In this document: positions 1 to 6,423 of the stretch, in pieces
Layout of the letters: every line of letters starts with the position of its first letter
Position numbering within the stretch: position 1 is the first letter of the stretch
DNA from: Clostridia bacterium
GTDB taxonomy: Bacteria; Bacillota; Clostridia; Oscillospirales; CAG-272
Length of the DNA stretch: 13,633 nt
Direction of reading: 5' to 3'
Assembly (NCBI GenBank): GCA_017629395.1
Contig: JAGBXH010000023.1
Location: forward strand, 1-13,633
Made by a program: the position numbers and the translations under genes
The notes under the pieces: generated by a model
Database searches by the model: none
Told to the model about the DNA's origin: nothing
What the model saw: only the letters and a program-made list of their open reading frames with translations

Positions 1-1136
1 ACACCACCCGTTGGTCCGCGCACCTCACCGGCGCACAAAAACATACGGAACAGCCCTTTTGAATTATGATCAGGCGTTTGCAGCGTCATGACCGCATAGC
101 GATAGTGGTCTGCATTGATCTGAATCTCCTGCGTTTCCTTGAGATAATTGCCAAGGTTGAAATAAATAAAGGGGTCACCCGTTTCCACCGCCGGGAACAG
201 ACGAATGTACGTTCCCACGGTATCGTCCGCCATGATTGCCGCATCTACCGCGTTTGCACCGCTCAGATGCTCAAAGGGCGTGGCGGTCATGTACACCTCC
301 AATTCTCCTTTATAGTAATCGGGGGCGGTGGTATAAAAACGCATGCGCGAGATCTGCACGGTTTCGGTGCTGCTCAGTATCAGCTTGCCGGCATATTGCG
401 TAGAATGCAGCGCAATGGTCGTTTGAAAGGTTTCGTCCTCATTTTGTACCGACTCGGCAGAGGATGCAGAAAAGGATAATATCGAGTCGGCAGGGCTTTG
501 CAGCGTAATGGTCGTGCTCTTGTCGGTCACGATCTCAAAGGATGCAAAGTCGCGCAAATTGTAGGCGTCCAGCATCAGCGGCTCGTTTGCCTGCAGCGTC
601 AAAATATCATTTTCAGCACCCAGAGCGGCAAGATTGAGCTCACGATACGTTGTGACAATCTTGTCAACCCGTCCGATTGAAACGTTTATCATAGCAAGCA
701 CGTCGATGACGTCTTCCTTGTCGGTGTACGCGCGCACGAACAGATCGTAGTCGCCGCGCGGCAGCTCGGACACGTCAATATCCAATGAAAAGCCTGCGGT
801 TTCATAGGTGTTGGGATTAAATTGCTTGGTATCGGGACGGGACTTGACCGCCACCGAGCTTCTTTTCCACGTTTTACCGCCGTCCATGGTGTATTCGTAG
901 CGGCGGATGGTCTGATCGGTCTTGATCCAGCCCTCCAAGGACAGCACGTCGCCCGTGCCATGCTCGTAATCCCTGATCACAATCGGCATATTGCTCGCTG
1001 TGGTGCCGACGGGACCATCCATGGTGACCGTGTAGCTTATGACCCGCTCGGCAGAGGAATACAGAGCAAATGCGCTGCCAAGCAGCAGAGCACATAATAT
1101 CATGCAGCCTATTTTTATGTAAAGGGATCTTTTCAC
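1..1136 (-). CDS. Secreted/surface beta-sandwich protein, 3' end cut by window edge
   Basis: The reading frame stays open from a GTG at 1134-1136 to the window edge, giving 378 residues with no stop. AAAGGAG at 1144-1150 lies 7 nt from the GTG, which decides the start; an in-frame TTG just upstream would leave only 4 nt. Residues 1-29 are a signal peptide or signal anchor (basic start, hydrophobic 9-26, then SSAE). Residues about 33-155 look like an Ig/fibronectin-type beta domain, with YEYTMDGGKTW at 80-90 and LPRGDYDLFVRAYTD at 125-139. Residues 160-270 are a second beta-rich region. From about 285 a module begins (LSGANAVDAAI, DPFIYFNLGNY, FLCAGEV) that matches the module of the 282-aa protein just upstream, and it is cut off mid-domain. 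No catalytic motif is visible. I infer a cell-surface binding or structural protein; the exact function is unknown. Confidence 0.8.
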   Translation of the reverse strand, partial: MKRSLYIKIGCMILCALLLGSAFALYSSAERVISYTVTMDGPVGTTASNMPIVIRDYEHGTGDVLSLEGWIKTDQTIRRYEYTMDGGKTWKRSSVAVKSRPDTKQFNPNTYETAGFSLDIDVSELPRGDYDLFVRAYTDKEDVIDVLAMINVSIGRVDKIVTTYRELNLAALGAENDILTLQANEPLMLDAYNLRDFASFEIVTDKSTTITLQSPADSILSFSASSAESVQNEDETFQTTIALHSTQYAGKLILSSTETVQISRMRFYTTAPDYYKGELEVYMTATPFEHLSGANAVDAAIMADDTVGTYIRLFPAVETGDPFIYFNLGNYLKETQEIQINADHYRYAVMTLQTPDHNSKGLFRMFLCAGEVRGPTGG

Positions 1137-1171
1137 CAAATCACTCCTTTGCTTACAATTATTCATTCTAT

Positions 1172-1177
1172 ATTATA
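1172..1177 (-). promoter_or_regulatory. -10 box of the edge surface-protein gene
   Basis: On the minus strand this is a perfect TATAAT, 35 bp upstream of the GTG start. At 17-bp spacing the -35 region reads TATACT, which is a poor match, so the upstream element is uncertain. A run of seven T residues lies between the two. Confidence 0.5.
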
Positions 1178-1260
1178 CAATAAAAAAAGCCGTAAGTATA
1201 GGGGATTTCACGCTTTTTGGGGTTTTGACTAAGTTTTTTGGTGTATTGCACAAAGGCGGC

Positions 1261-1295
1261 GAAAAAAGAAAGCTCTTGCCGAAGCAAGAGCTTTC
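1261..1295 (-). terminator. Rho-independent terminator of the 282-aa surface-protein gene
   Basis: A 12-bp perfect stem (1268-1279 with 1284-1295) closes on a four-base loop. On the minus strand the loop reads C(TTCG)G, the unusually stable UUCG tetraloop. It is followed by TTTTTTC (1267-1261). It lies 37 bp after the stop codon of the gene and separates it from the edge gene. Confidence 0.9.
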
Positions 1296-1331
1296 AAAAT
1301 TTTCAATTCATACAGTCAAGTCAGACTAAAA

Positions 1332-2180
1332 TCAGTCCTTCTTCTTGATGCAAACAACGCCCAGAGCGATGATAGCAACAACTGCACCAATGCTTACAAC
1401 AGAGCCGCAGCCCTCTTCCTCAACGGGCTTGGTAGCAGCGGGCTTCTTTTCGGTTTCAGCCTCGGTCTCTTCCTCGGTGGTCTCAACCTTTTCCTCGGTG
1501 GTTACCTCGGGTTCGGTCTCCTCTTCATCGTAGCCTGCATATGCAAGAGCTTCTTCCTCAGTTGCAAACATGACCATTTCGTACAGGTAGACCAAAGTAT
1601 CCTCTTCAGCACCCATGGGGTCAATTCTGAACTGATTGTAGGTACCCTCGCAGTCGCCGGTCAGGTCGTAGATAATGTACTCAATCTCGCCGGTAGCGGA
1701 GCAGGGATAGTCGGTGGTAGTAGCGTAAGCAGGATCTGCAGCAGAAACGTCGCCTGCGCAGTAGAACAGCTCGATATCGTCAATGTAGCCTTCGATCTTG
1801 AGCTTGATTACGATATAGGGGAAGGACTGGGAGTCAACCTGCTCCAGATTGGACTTCTTGCAGTAGTTGGACCAGTTCAAATAAATATAGGGGTCGTCGG
1901 GCTTGGTGATCTTAAGTCTTGCGCCTTCCCATTCGGAGTTGTAGATAGCCTTGTTAATGCCGTTCTGGCCGCTGAGCAGCTTCTTTTCCTGTGCGTAGCT
2001 GTTAAATACCAGCTTGGTGTTAACGAGATCAAGGACTTCAGCCTCGGTGGTTTCCTCATCTGCAGCAGCGGTGGTTTCCTCACCTGCAGCAGCAGTAGTT
2101 TCTTCAGCAGCAACTGCAGCAAGCGCAAAGCAGGAAGCAACCATCAGCATAGAAAGAATCAATGCGAGAATTTTTTTCAT
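1332..2180 (-). CDS. Exported surface protein with one beta-sandwich module and a GCGS-type C-terminal membrane anchor
   Basis: This is a 282-aa protein. Residues 1-25 are a typical signal peptide (MKK, hydrophobic stretch, AVAA). Residues 26-48 are an E/T/A repeat linker (EETTAAA units). Residues 55-213 form one beta-rich module with LLSGQNGINKAI at 68-79, DDPYIYLNWSNYCKK at 95-109, IELFYCAGDV at 136-145, FRID at 184-187 and an acidic end ATEEEALAYAG. From memory, this pattern recurs in many Clostridia surface proteins and resembles a carbohydrate-binding jelly roll. Residues 216-256 are a Thr/Glu linker. They are followed by GCGS (257-260), a hydrophobic helix (261-278) and KKKD. The start is ATG with AAGGAG 8 nt upstream. 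The gene has its own promoter and terminator. It is probably displayed on the cell envelope; the ligand is unknown. Confidence 0.85.
   Translation of the reverse strand: MKKILALILSMLMVASCFALAAVAAEETTAAAGEETTAAADEETTEAEVLDLVNTKLVFNSYAQEKKLLSGQNGINKAIYNSEWEGARLKITKPDDPYIYLNWSNYCKKSNLEQVDSQSFPYIVIKLKIEGYIDDIELFYCAGDVSAADPAYATTTDYPCSATGEIEYIIYDLTGDCEGTYNQFRIDPMGAEEDTLVYLYEMVMFATEEEALAYAGYDEEETEPEVTTEEKVETTEEETEAETEKKPAATKPVEEEGCGSVVSIGAVVAIIALGVVCIKKKD
2045..2092 (-). repeat. Two 24-bp tandem copies encoding the EETTAAA linker
   Basis: Positions 2045-2068 and 2069-2092 are identical except for one base. A third, more diverged copy follows at 2093-2116. They encode the N-terminal E/T/A linker just after the signal peptide, so copy number could vary without a frameshift. 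Confidence 0.8.
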
Positions 2181-2213
2181 GATAAAATCTCCTTTTTATT
2201 AGATTGTACTTAA

Positions 2214-2239
2214 CATTTTATACCATTTTTTATAAAATG
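2214..2239. repeat. 9-bp inverted repeat across the core promoter
   Basis: CATTTTATA (2214-2222) and TATAAAATG (2231-2239) are perfect complements separated by 8 bp. They cover the -10 box and reach the edge of the -35 box of the 282-aa surface-protein gene. This could be an operator for a dimeric regulator, or simply AT-rich chance. Confidence 0.45.
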
Positions 2240-2243
2240 TCAA
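2215..2243 (-). promoter_or_regulatory. Sigma-A promoter of the 282-aa surface-protein gene
   Basis: On the minus strand there is TTGACA (2243-2238), a 17-bp spacer, then TAAAAT (2220-2215). An overlapping TATAAA offers an alternative -10 at 15-bp spacing. The start codon is 35 bp downstream, so the leader is short. Confidence 0.8.
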
Positions 2244-2309
2244 CAGAGTCGTGATATATTTTTTTATTTTTGTGAAAACTGATAAAAATAAATGAAAAAA
2301 ACAGACCAA

Positions 2310-3197
2310 TCAGCTGCCCGACGTACCTATGTATATACCGTCCTGATAGCTAAGCGTGTAAGTGCCTGCGTAAATCGTTATGCCGTTTATGCGCACGTAG
2401 GGGGTCACGGTGATGGTCGTCTGTCCCTGCGCCATGACGGAAATCGTGGCAGTATAAATGCTTCCGCCAAGCTCATCAGCGGTATAGGTCTTGCCGCCGC
2501 CGTCAATTTGGCTGCAGATTTCCGAGCCGCCAAGCGTCAGCTCGCGCGTGCCGTCCGCGTCGGTCACGGCAAGGATAAAGCCGTAATCGCCGCGCGAAAG
2601 GGTGGCGTCCGCGTCAACCAGCGCGCAAAGGCGCACGGATATCTTGCCGTCCTTAGGGTTGGTCTCCTGGCAGGCAAGGTAGCGTGCGGGGCAGGGAGGC
2701 AGAGGCGGATCGGTCAGCGTCAGCGTGCCTTGGCAGCCGCCCACGTTAAGCGGCACGGTGCTGCCGTCGTCATTGAGCGTGTAAAACGATGCTGCGTCCG
2801 GCACGGTGCAGCTTACGGCATAGCTGCCGGGCTGTGCTTCCTCACAGGAGGCAAGGGATATGGACAAAAACGCACCGTCAATTTGCACGTTTTGTGCCGC
2901 GTCCAAGAGAATATTCACGCTGCCGTTTGCGTCGTGATACGTCAGCGTCAGCGCGTCGGTGTCTTGCAGGAGCGCAATATTTTTCAGCGTAAACAAAGAG
3001 GCATCGTACGTAAGGCGCATAAAGCCGCCCGCAAGACTGGTGGCGGGCAGAGAAAGTTCAAGCGTGACGTCTTGTCCCGGCAGGGCGGTGTCGGGCTGCG
3101 TCAAGGAAAGCGTGGGCGCGTTCTGCGCTTGCACGGGCAAAATCATGCTGCCAAGCAGTATGCAGCATATCAAAAAAAGGCAAATGCGCGTTTTCAC
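2310..3197 (-). CDS. Secreted cohesin-like protein with a second beta-sandwich domain
   Basis: This is a 295-aa protein. Residues 1-24 are a signal peptide (cleavage near PVQA-QN). Residues about 28-162 have the outline of a type-I-like cohesin fold: a strand, PGQDVTLELSLP at 40-51, LAGGFMRLTYDASLFTL at 55-71, then LSISLASCEEAQPGSYAV at 111-128. Cohesins are beta-sandwich domains that bind dockerins in cellulosome-type assemblies, but stand-alone cohesin-like domains also occur in surface proteins. Residues 167-285 are a second beta-rich domain ending ITVTPYVRINGITIYAGTY, seen in other Clostridia exoproteins. There is no C-terminal anchor, SLH or dockerin repeat. The start is GTG with AAGGGAG 6 nt upstream. 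The gene lies 129 bp upstream of the 282-aa surface-protein gene but has its own strong promoter. The cohesin call rests on pattern recognition and is moderate. Confidence 0.7.
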   Translation of the reverse strand: MKTRICLFLICCILLGSMILPVQAQNAPTLSLTQPDTALPGQDVTLELSLPATSLAGGFMRLTYDASLFTLKNIALLQDTDALTLTYHDANGSVNILLDAAQNVQIDGAFLSISLASCEEAQPGSYAVSCTVPDAASFYTLNDDGSTVPLNVGGCQGTLTLTDPPLPPCPARYLACQETNPKDGKISVRLCALVDADATLSRGDYGFILAVTDADGTRELTLGGSEICSQIDGGGKTYTADELGGSIYTATISVMAQGQTTITVTPYVRINGITIYAGTYTLSYQDGIYIGTSGS

Positions 3198-3244
3198 GTT
3201 CTTCTCCCTTCTTTTTTGTAAAAATGTACGTGTTAAGTGCTTTT

Positions 3245-3273
3245 ATTATACATAAAACTCCGGATTTTGTCAA
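3245..3273 (-). promoter_or_regulatory. Perfect-consensus sigma-A promoter of the cohesin-like gene
   Basis: On the minus strand there is TTGACA (3273-3268), an exact 17-bp spacer, then TATAAT (3250-3245), preceded by ATG as in an extended -10. The GTG start is 47 bp downstream. The match predicts strong, unregulated-looking expression. Confidence 0.9.
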
Positions 3274-3355
3274 GAAGGACATGCTTTTCCATGTAAATCG
3301 GGACGCTGTGTGCGCATAATAATCATGACCCAAAAAATACGGAGGATCATACAAA

Positions 3356-3706
3356 ATGAAATATACCGGTAAGTTATTGGCTCTTGCCTTGATTTTAGCA
3401 GCCGTGAGTGCTTGTGCGGTAGGCTGTGTGGGACCCGAGAGTGACGACAGCGGTGTCAACGAAAACACCGATACCACGAATAGCACGACTACCACGCAGA
3501 CGACTACGCAAGCACCCACTACGCAAGCACCCACCACGCAAGCGCCCACCACGGAAACGCCCACAACCGAGGGCATGATGGGCAGCATTGCAGGGGACGT
3601 CAGCGAGGCGGTCAGCGATGCGGTTTCGGGCGGAAATACCACCGAGTCGGCAACCACGCAGACACCTTCCCGAAATGGCAGAATGCGCGGCAGAGAGGGA
3701 AAATAA
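3356..3706 (+). CDS. Small Thr/Pro-rich lipoprotein
   Basis: This is a 116-aa protein. Residues 1-19 are a lipoprotein signal with lipobox VSAC, so the mature protein would begin at Cys20; Cys24 (AVGC) is a second, weaker candidate. After an acidic stretch come four tandem five-residue repeats of TQAPT type (residues 51-70), then an amphipathic SIAGDVSEAVSDAVSGG segment and a basic tail (RNGRMRGREGK). No enzyme domain is present. Such proteins are usually membrane-tethered spacers or glycosylated envelope components, but the role here is unknown. GGAGG at 3341-3345 lies 10 nt before the ATG. A possible -10 (CATAAT, 3315-3320) lacks a good -35. It is divergent from the cohesin-like gene and followed by a terminator. 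Confidence 0.75.
   Translation: MKYTGKLLALALILAAVSACAVGCVGPESDDSGVNENTDTTNSTTTTQTTTQAPTTQAPTTQAPTTETPTTEGMMGSIAGDVSEAVSDAVSGGNTTESATTQTPSRNGRMRGREGK
3506..3565 (+). repeat. Four 15-bp tandem repeats in the lipoprotein gene
   Basis: Units start at 3506, 3521, 3536 and 3551. The first three differ by one or two bases and the fourth is more diverged. They encode a Thr-Gln-Ala-Pro-Thr linker, in frame, so slippage would change linker length only. Confidence 0.85.
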
Positions 3707-3719
3707 GTTTAGTGAAACC

Positions 3720-3750
3720 GGAGTCGTCATAAGACGGCTCCTGTTTTTTT
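3720..3750 (+). terminator. Rho-independent terminator of the lipoprotein gene
   Basis: A 9-bp stem with one G-T pair (3720-3728 with 3733-3741) and loop ATAA is followed after two bases by seven T residues (3744-3750). It starts 14 bp after the stop codon. Confidence 0.88.
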
Positions 3751-3754
3751 GAGG

Positions 3755-3771
3755 AGTTGCCTACGGCAACT
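3755..3771. repeat. Short palindrome AGTTGCC-TAC-GGCAACT
   Basis: Perfect 7-bp arms surround a 3-base loop, in the gap between the two convergent terminators. It has no proper T tract on either strand, so it is not clearly a terminator. It may be a dispersed palindromic element. Confidence 0.4.
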
Positions 3772-3789
3772 ATTATATTTTGTACGGAC

Positions 3790-3827
3790 AAAAAATCAAA
3801 AACCGCAGAACCTTTCGATTCTGCGGT
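3790..3827 (-). terminator. Rho-independent terminator of lysS
   Basis: A 9-bp perfect stem (3802-3810 with 3819-3827) with an 8-base loop is followed on the minus strand by T-rich TTTTGATTTTTT. It begins 10 bp past the lysS stop codon. Confidence 0.88.
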
Positions 3828-3837
3828 AATCTTATAA

Positions 3838-5904
3838 TCAATGAATCTGCGTGCCGGTGGGAACGCTGTCGTCTACAAAGATGACCTTGCAGCCGCAGGC
3901 GTTGTTGGTAGCGGCAAGCAGCATGCCCTGCGAATTGATGTTGCAAATTCTGTTCGGCTTGAGGTTCGCGATCACGATGATCTTCTTGCCGATCAGGGAT
4001 TCGGGGGTGTACTCCGCCTTGATGGAGGACATGATCACTCTCTCGCCAATGCCGTCGTCCAGAGTCAGCTTGAGGCAAGCGTTGGACTTGCGCAGCGTTT
4101 CTGCCTTGAGGATCTTGCAAACGCGCAGATCGATCTTGTCAAAGTCTTCGATCACGCACTGCTCCTTGACGGGCTGTACGGGATCCGCCTCGCCTCTGGG
4201 TGCCTCGGGCTGTGCGGGCGCTGCAGCTTCTGCGGGCTCTTCGCAAACCTCGCAAGACTTTTCAGCGGCGATTTCCGCCTCGGTCTTGGGGTAGGAGAAG
4301 TCAAGCAGGTGCACGTACTTGTCCGCGTCGATGGCGTACAGGAAGAGGTAGAGTCTGGGGCCCTGCTCCTTGTCGATCAGCAGCTTATATACGGTCTTGA
4401 AGAAGTTACCCTGAATGCCTTTGATCTCCTTGGAGTCGGCAAGCTCGGGGTAAACCTGCTTGGGGATATCGTAAATGGCGGTGTTGAGCTCGTCAAGCGT
4501 GTAGCCGCCCTTGGCAATATAGTCGTGCAGAAGGGAGATCTGCTGCTTTTCCTGCTCGGAAAGCGCATCAAATACCTCAAAGTTACGGGTCGTGCGCAGG
4601 CGGTTGACCTGCTCGGGTGCGCACTGCTCCAGCCAGAACTTTGCTCTTTCCAGTCTGTCAGCAAACTGCTCGTGCTTGTAGGGCATACCGATCTTTTCAA
4701 ATACGGTCTCGAGGAGCGGTACGTTAAAGTCCACGATAGAGCCGAGCTGGACCAAGAGACCCATGGGAACGGTCTCGACGTGTCTGCCCTCGATCAGGCA
4801 CTTTTCCATAATGGATGCAGTTGCCTCGTTTGCCTTGCCCTCGCGGTAATCGTTAAGCATCTTGTCAAATTCAAAATACTGGCGCAGAATGCCGTCGTCA
4901 AAGCAAATGTCAAACGCCTTGACGGGATCGGTCTTGGCGTACAGCCAGAGCAGCACCTCGGGCTGATACAGCTTGAGCATGGTATCGGGGGTCAGGTTGA
5001 TACCCGAGGAAGAGGACATCTTGCCTGCAAGACCCTTGATGCCGATAAATTCGTAGCCCTGATACAGGGGAGCCTGATGATTAAATACCTTCTTGGCAAT
5101 CTGCTTGGAGTTGTTGTAAGAGCCGGTGGGCGCGGAGTGATCCTTTCCGCCGGGCTCAAAGTCAACGCCCTCGTGACGCCATCTCATTGCCCAGTCAACC
5201 TTCCAACCCAGCTTGCAGTTGTGGTTCTCTAAGAAGTTGAAGTGACCGGAGTGACCGCAGCGGCAGGTGTAGTCTGCCTCGGTGCCGTCAGCAGAGAATG
5301 CGGTGATCGTGGTAAAGTCGGTGTGGCAAGCGTCGCAGAAGATGCTGACGGGGCTGTAAGCTGCCTTTTCAGCGTCATGCTCAGCCTTGAGCTCCTCCTC
5401 GCTCTTGCTCTTGTCCTTGGTCTTGAAGGAGTCAAGGATCTCAAAGATCTCGCCGCGCTTTTGAATGGATTCCAGAATCGCGTCGGCGTAAGCACCCGAG
5501 CGGTAGAGGTCTGCCTGGTAGCGGCAGTCCAGCTTGATACCGAAAGGCTCAATGCCCTTGAGGAACTCGTCCTCAAAGTGCTTTGCGTAGTTTTCGTGGC
5601 AGCCCCAGGGGTCGGGAATATCCACGTAAGGGCAGCCGATATATTTGTCATAGCTGTTGCCCACAACCGCCTGCACGTTTGCGGGGATCTTGCGGCAACG
5701 GTCGTATTCGTCCCAGGAAATCAAAAGTCTTGCCTTTTTGCCTGCCTTTTCCAGCGCCTTGACAACGAACAAGGGGGTTGCCAGATCGCGGAAGTTACCA
5801 ATGTGCACAGAGCCGGAGGGAGAAACACCGGCAGCGCAAACGTACTCGTCCTTATCGGGGTTTTGCGCGATGATCTTTTTTGCAATTTCTTCTGACCAAT
5901 GCAT
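3838..5904 (-). CDS. lysS: Class I lysyl-tRNA synthetase with a C-terminal EMAP/MetG-type tRNA-binding domain
   Basis: This enzyme charges tRNA-Lys with lysine at the cost of ATP, in the cytoplasm. The 688-aa protein has the class I (archaeal-type) layout: the HIGH motif as HIGN at 34-37, a Rossmann core (SWDEYDRCRKIP, 63-74), a probable zinc knuckle (C190, C193, C214, C216), GGKDHSAPTGS at 252-262 and the KMSKS motif as KMSSS at 295-299. A helical anticodon-binding region follows, ending near FFKTVYKLLIDKEQGPRL. After an Ala/Pro/Glu linker (about 545-583), residues 585-688 form a second domain: FDKIDLRV, SLIGKKIIVIANLKP, SQGMLLAAT. This is the OB-fold tRNA-binding domain known from the C-terminus of bacterial MetRS. 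Usual class I LysRS proteins are about 500-550 aa and lack it. The start is ATG with AAGGAG 7 nt upstream. The gene is monocistronic. Confidence 0.95.
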   Translation of the reverse strand: MHWSEEIAKKIIAQNPDKDEYVCAAGVSPSGSVHIGNFRDLATPLFVVKALEKAGKKARLLISWDEYDRCRKIPANVQAVVGNSYDKYIGCPYVDIPDPWGCHENYAKHFEDEFLKGIEPFGIKLDCRYQADLYRSGAYADAILESIQKRGEIFEILDSFKTKDKSKSEEELKAEHDAEKAAYSPVSIFCDACHTDFTTITAFSADGTEADYTCRCGHSGHFNFLENHNCKLGWKVDWAMRWRHEGVDFEPGGKDHSAPTGSYNNSKQIAKKVFNHQAPLYQGYEFIGIKGLAGKMSSSSGINLTPDTMLKLYQPEVLLWLYAKTDPVKAFDICFDDGILRQYFEFDKMLNDYREGKANEATASIMEKCLIEGRHVETVPMGLLVQLGSIVDFNVPLLETVFEKIGMPYKHEQFADRLERAKFWLEQCAPEQVNRLRTTRNFEVFDALSEQEKQQISLLHDYIAKGGYTLDELNTAIYDIPKQVYPELADSKEIKGIQGNFFKTVYKLLIDKEQGPRLYLFLYAIDADKYVHLLDFSYPKTEAEIAAEKSCEVCEEPAEAAAPAQPEAPRGEADPVQPVKEQCVIEDFDKIDLRVCKILKAETLRKSNACLKLTLDDGIGERVIMSSIKAEYTPESLIGKKIIVIANLKPNRICNINSQGMLLAATNNACGCKVIFVDDSVPTGTQIH

Positions 5905-5960
5905 GTTATATCTCCTTAAATTTATTTTTTTCTGAATTTATACATACTCATTCATTATAT

Positions 5961-5989
5961 AGTATAGCACATTTTTTTTGCGCTGTCAA
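5961..5989 (-). promoter_or_regulatory. Sigma-A promoter of lysS
   Basis: On the minus strand there is TTGACA (5989-5984), a 17-bp spacer, then TATACT (5966-5961). The predicted leader is about 50 nt, too short for a T-box riboswitch, so tRNA-sensing attenuation is not apparent. Confidence 0.85.
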
Positions 5990-6007
5990 TCGGTATGTTT
6001 TCTAATA

Positions 6008-6041
6008 TTATGCCCGAAAATTAAAGATTTTTCGGGCATAA
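6008..6041. repeat. 13-bp perfect inverted repeat between lysS and the DUF378 gene
   Basis: Arms 6008-6020 (TTATGCCCGAAAA) and 6029-6041 are exact complements around an 8-base spacer. It lies about 19 bp upstream of the lysS -35 box and about 60 bp before the ribosome site of the divergent gene. Neither strand has a following T tract, so it reads better as an operator or leader hairpin than as a terminator. Confidence 0.6.
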
Positions 6042-6113
6042 AAGAGCAAAAGAGGTGCAAACTAAGATCGGATATATTCCAAATATACAATGATACAATA
6101 GGAGAAACAATAT

Positions 6114-6341
6114 ATGATGCCTATCGTTGACAGAATTGCGCTGATCGTAGCCGCCATTGGAGGACTGAACTGGGGCAGCGTGGGGCTTTTCGGCTTTGAC
6201 GCGGTTGCCTGGCTGTTTGGCGGGCAGGGCGCGGTGCTTTCCAGAATCGTATACGTGGCAGTTGCGCTTGCCGCCCTTTGGTGCATTTCGCTGATCTTCC
6301 GCGTCAGAGATACCTTCGAGCAGCCCGAAACGGATATGTGA
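6114..6341 (+). CDS. DUF378 family small membrane protein (YuzA-like)
   Basis: This 75-aa protein has two predicted membrane helices (about 7-35 and 40-62) and the family signature IGGLNWGSVGLFGFD at residues 15-29. A short charged tail ends EQPETDM. Members are small inner-membrane proteins of unknown function, widespread in Bacillota. GGAG at 6101-6104 lies 9 nt from the first ATG; a second ATG directly after would give 74 aa with a less usual 12-nt spacing. It is divergent from lysS. I could not find a convincing -35/-10 pair: TACAAT at 6086-6091 is a weak candidate. Confidence 0.88.
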   Translation: MMPIVDRIALIVAAIGGLNWGSVGLFGFDAVAWLFGGQGAVLSRIVYVAVALAALWCISLIFRVRDTFEQPETDM

Positions 6342-6345
6342 TAAA

Positions 6346-6383
6346 ACAAAAGCGCCCGCACGCAAGTGCGGGCGAACTTTTGT
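6346..6383 (+). terminator. Strong GC hairpin after the DUF378 gene, probable terminator
   Basis: A perfect 9-bp stem (6353-6361 with 6366-6374) carries a GCAA (GNRA) loop. A lower ACAAAAG/CTTTTGT stem continues across an AA bulge. The T tract is short (TTTT), so termination may be incomplete. It begins 4 bp after the stop codon. Confidence 0.7.
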
Positions 6384-6423
6384 GGAAAAATTAGTTTGCT
6401 CCCGCAGACCAAATACAACTTCA

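Noticed and set aside
2292..3221. 309-codon open frame on the plus strand across the cohesin-like gene
   Set aside because: The product is Arg/Gly/His-rich low-quality sequence, whereas the minus strand has a perfect promoter, ribosome site and signal peptide.
3506..3565. CRISPR-like spaced repeats
   Set aside because: The 15-bp units are directly adjacent, in frame and coding, with no spacers.
3058..3657. 199-codon minus-strand frame covering the cohesin promoter and the lipoprotein gene
   Set aside because: It crosses a consensus promoter and encodes a Val/Cys repeat that is only the reverse reading of the Thr-rich repeat.
3841..5232. 463-codon open frame antisense to lysS
   Set aside because: It runs against a strongly conserved synthetase, has no ribosome site and no recognisable domain. 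The open frame follows from the codon bias of lysS, which avoids codons that read as stops on the other strand.
5905..5960. T-box or lysine riboswitch in the lysS leader
   Set aside because: The leader predicted from the promoter is only about 50 nt and shows no suitable stems.
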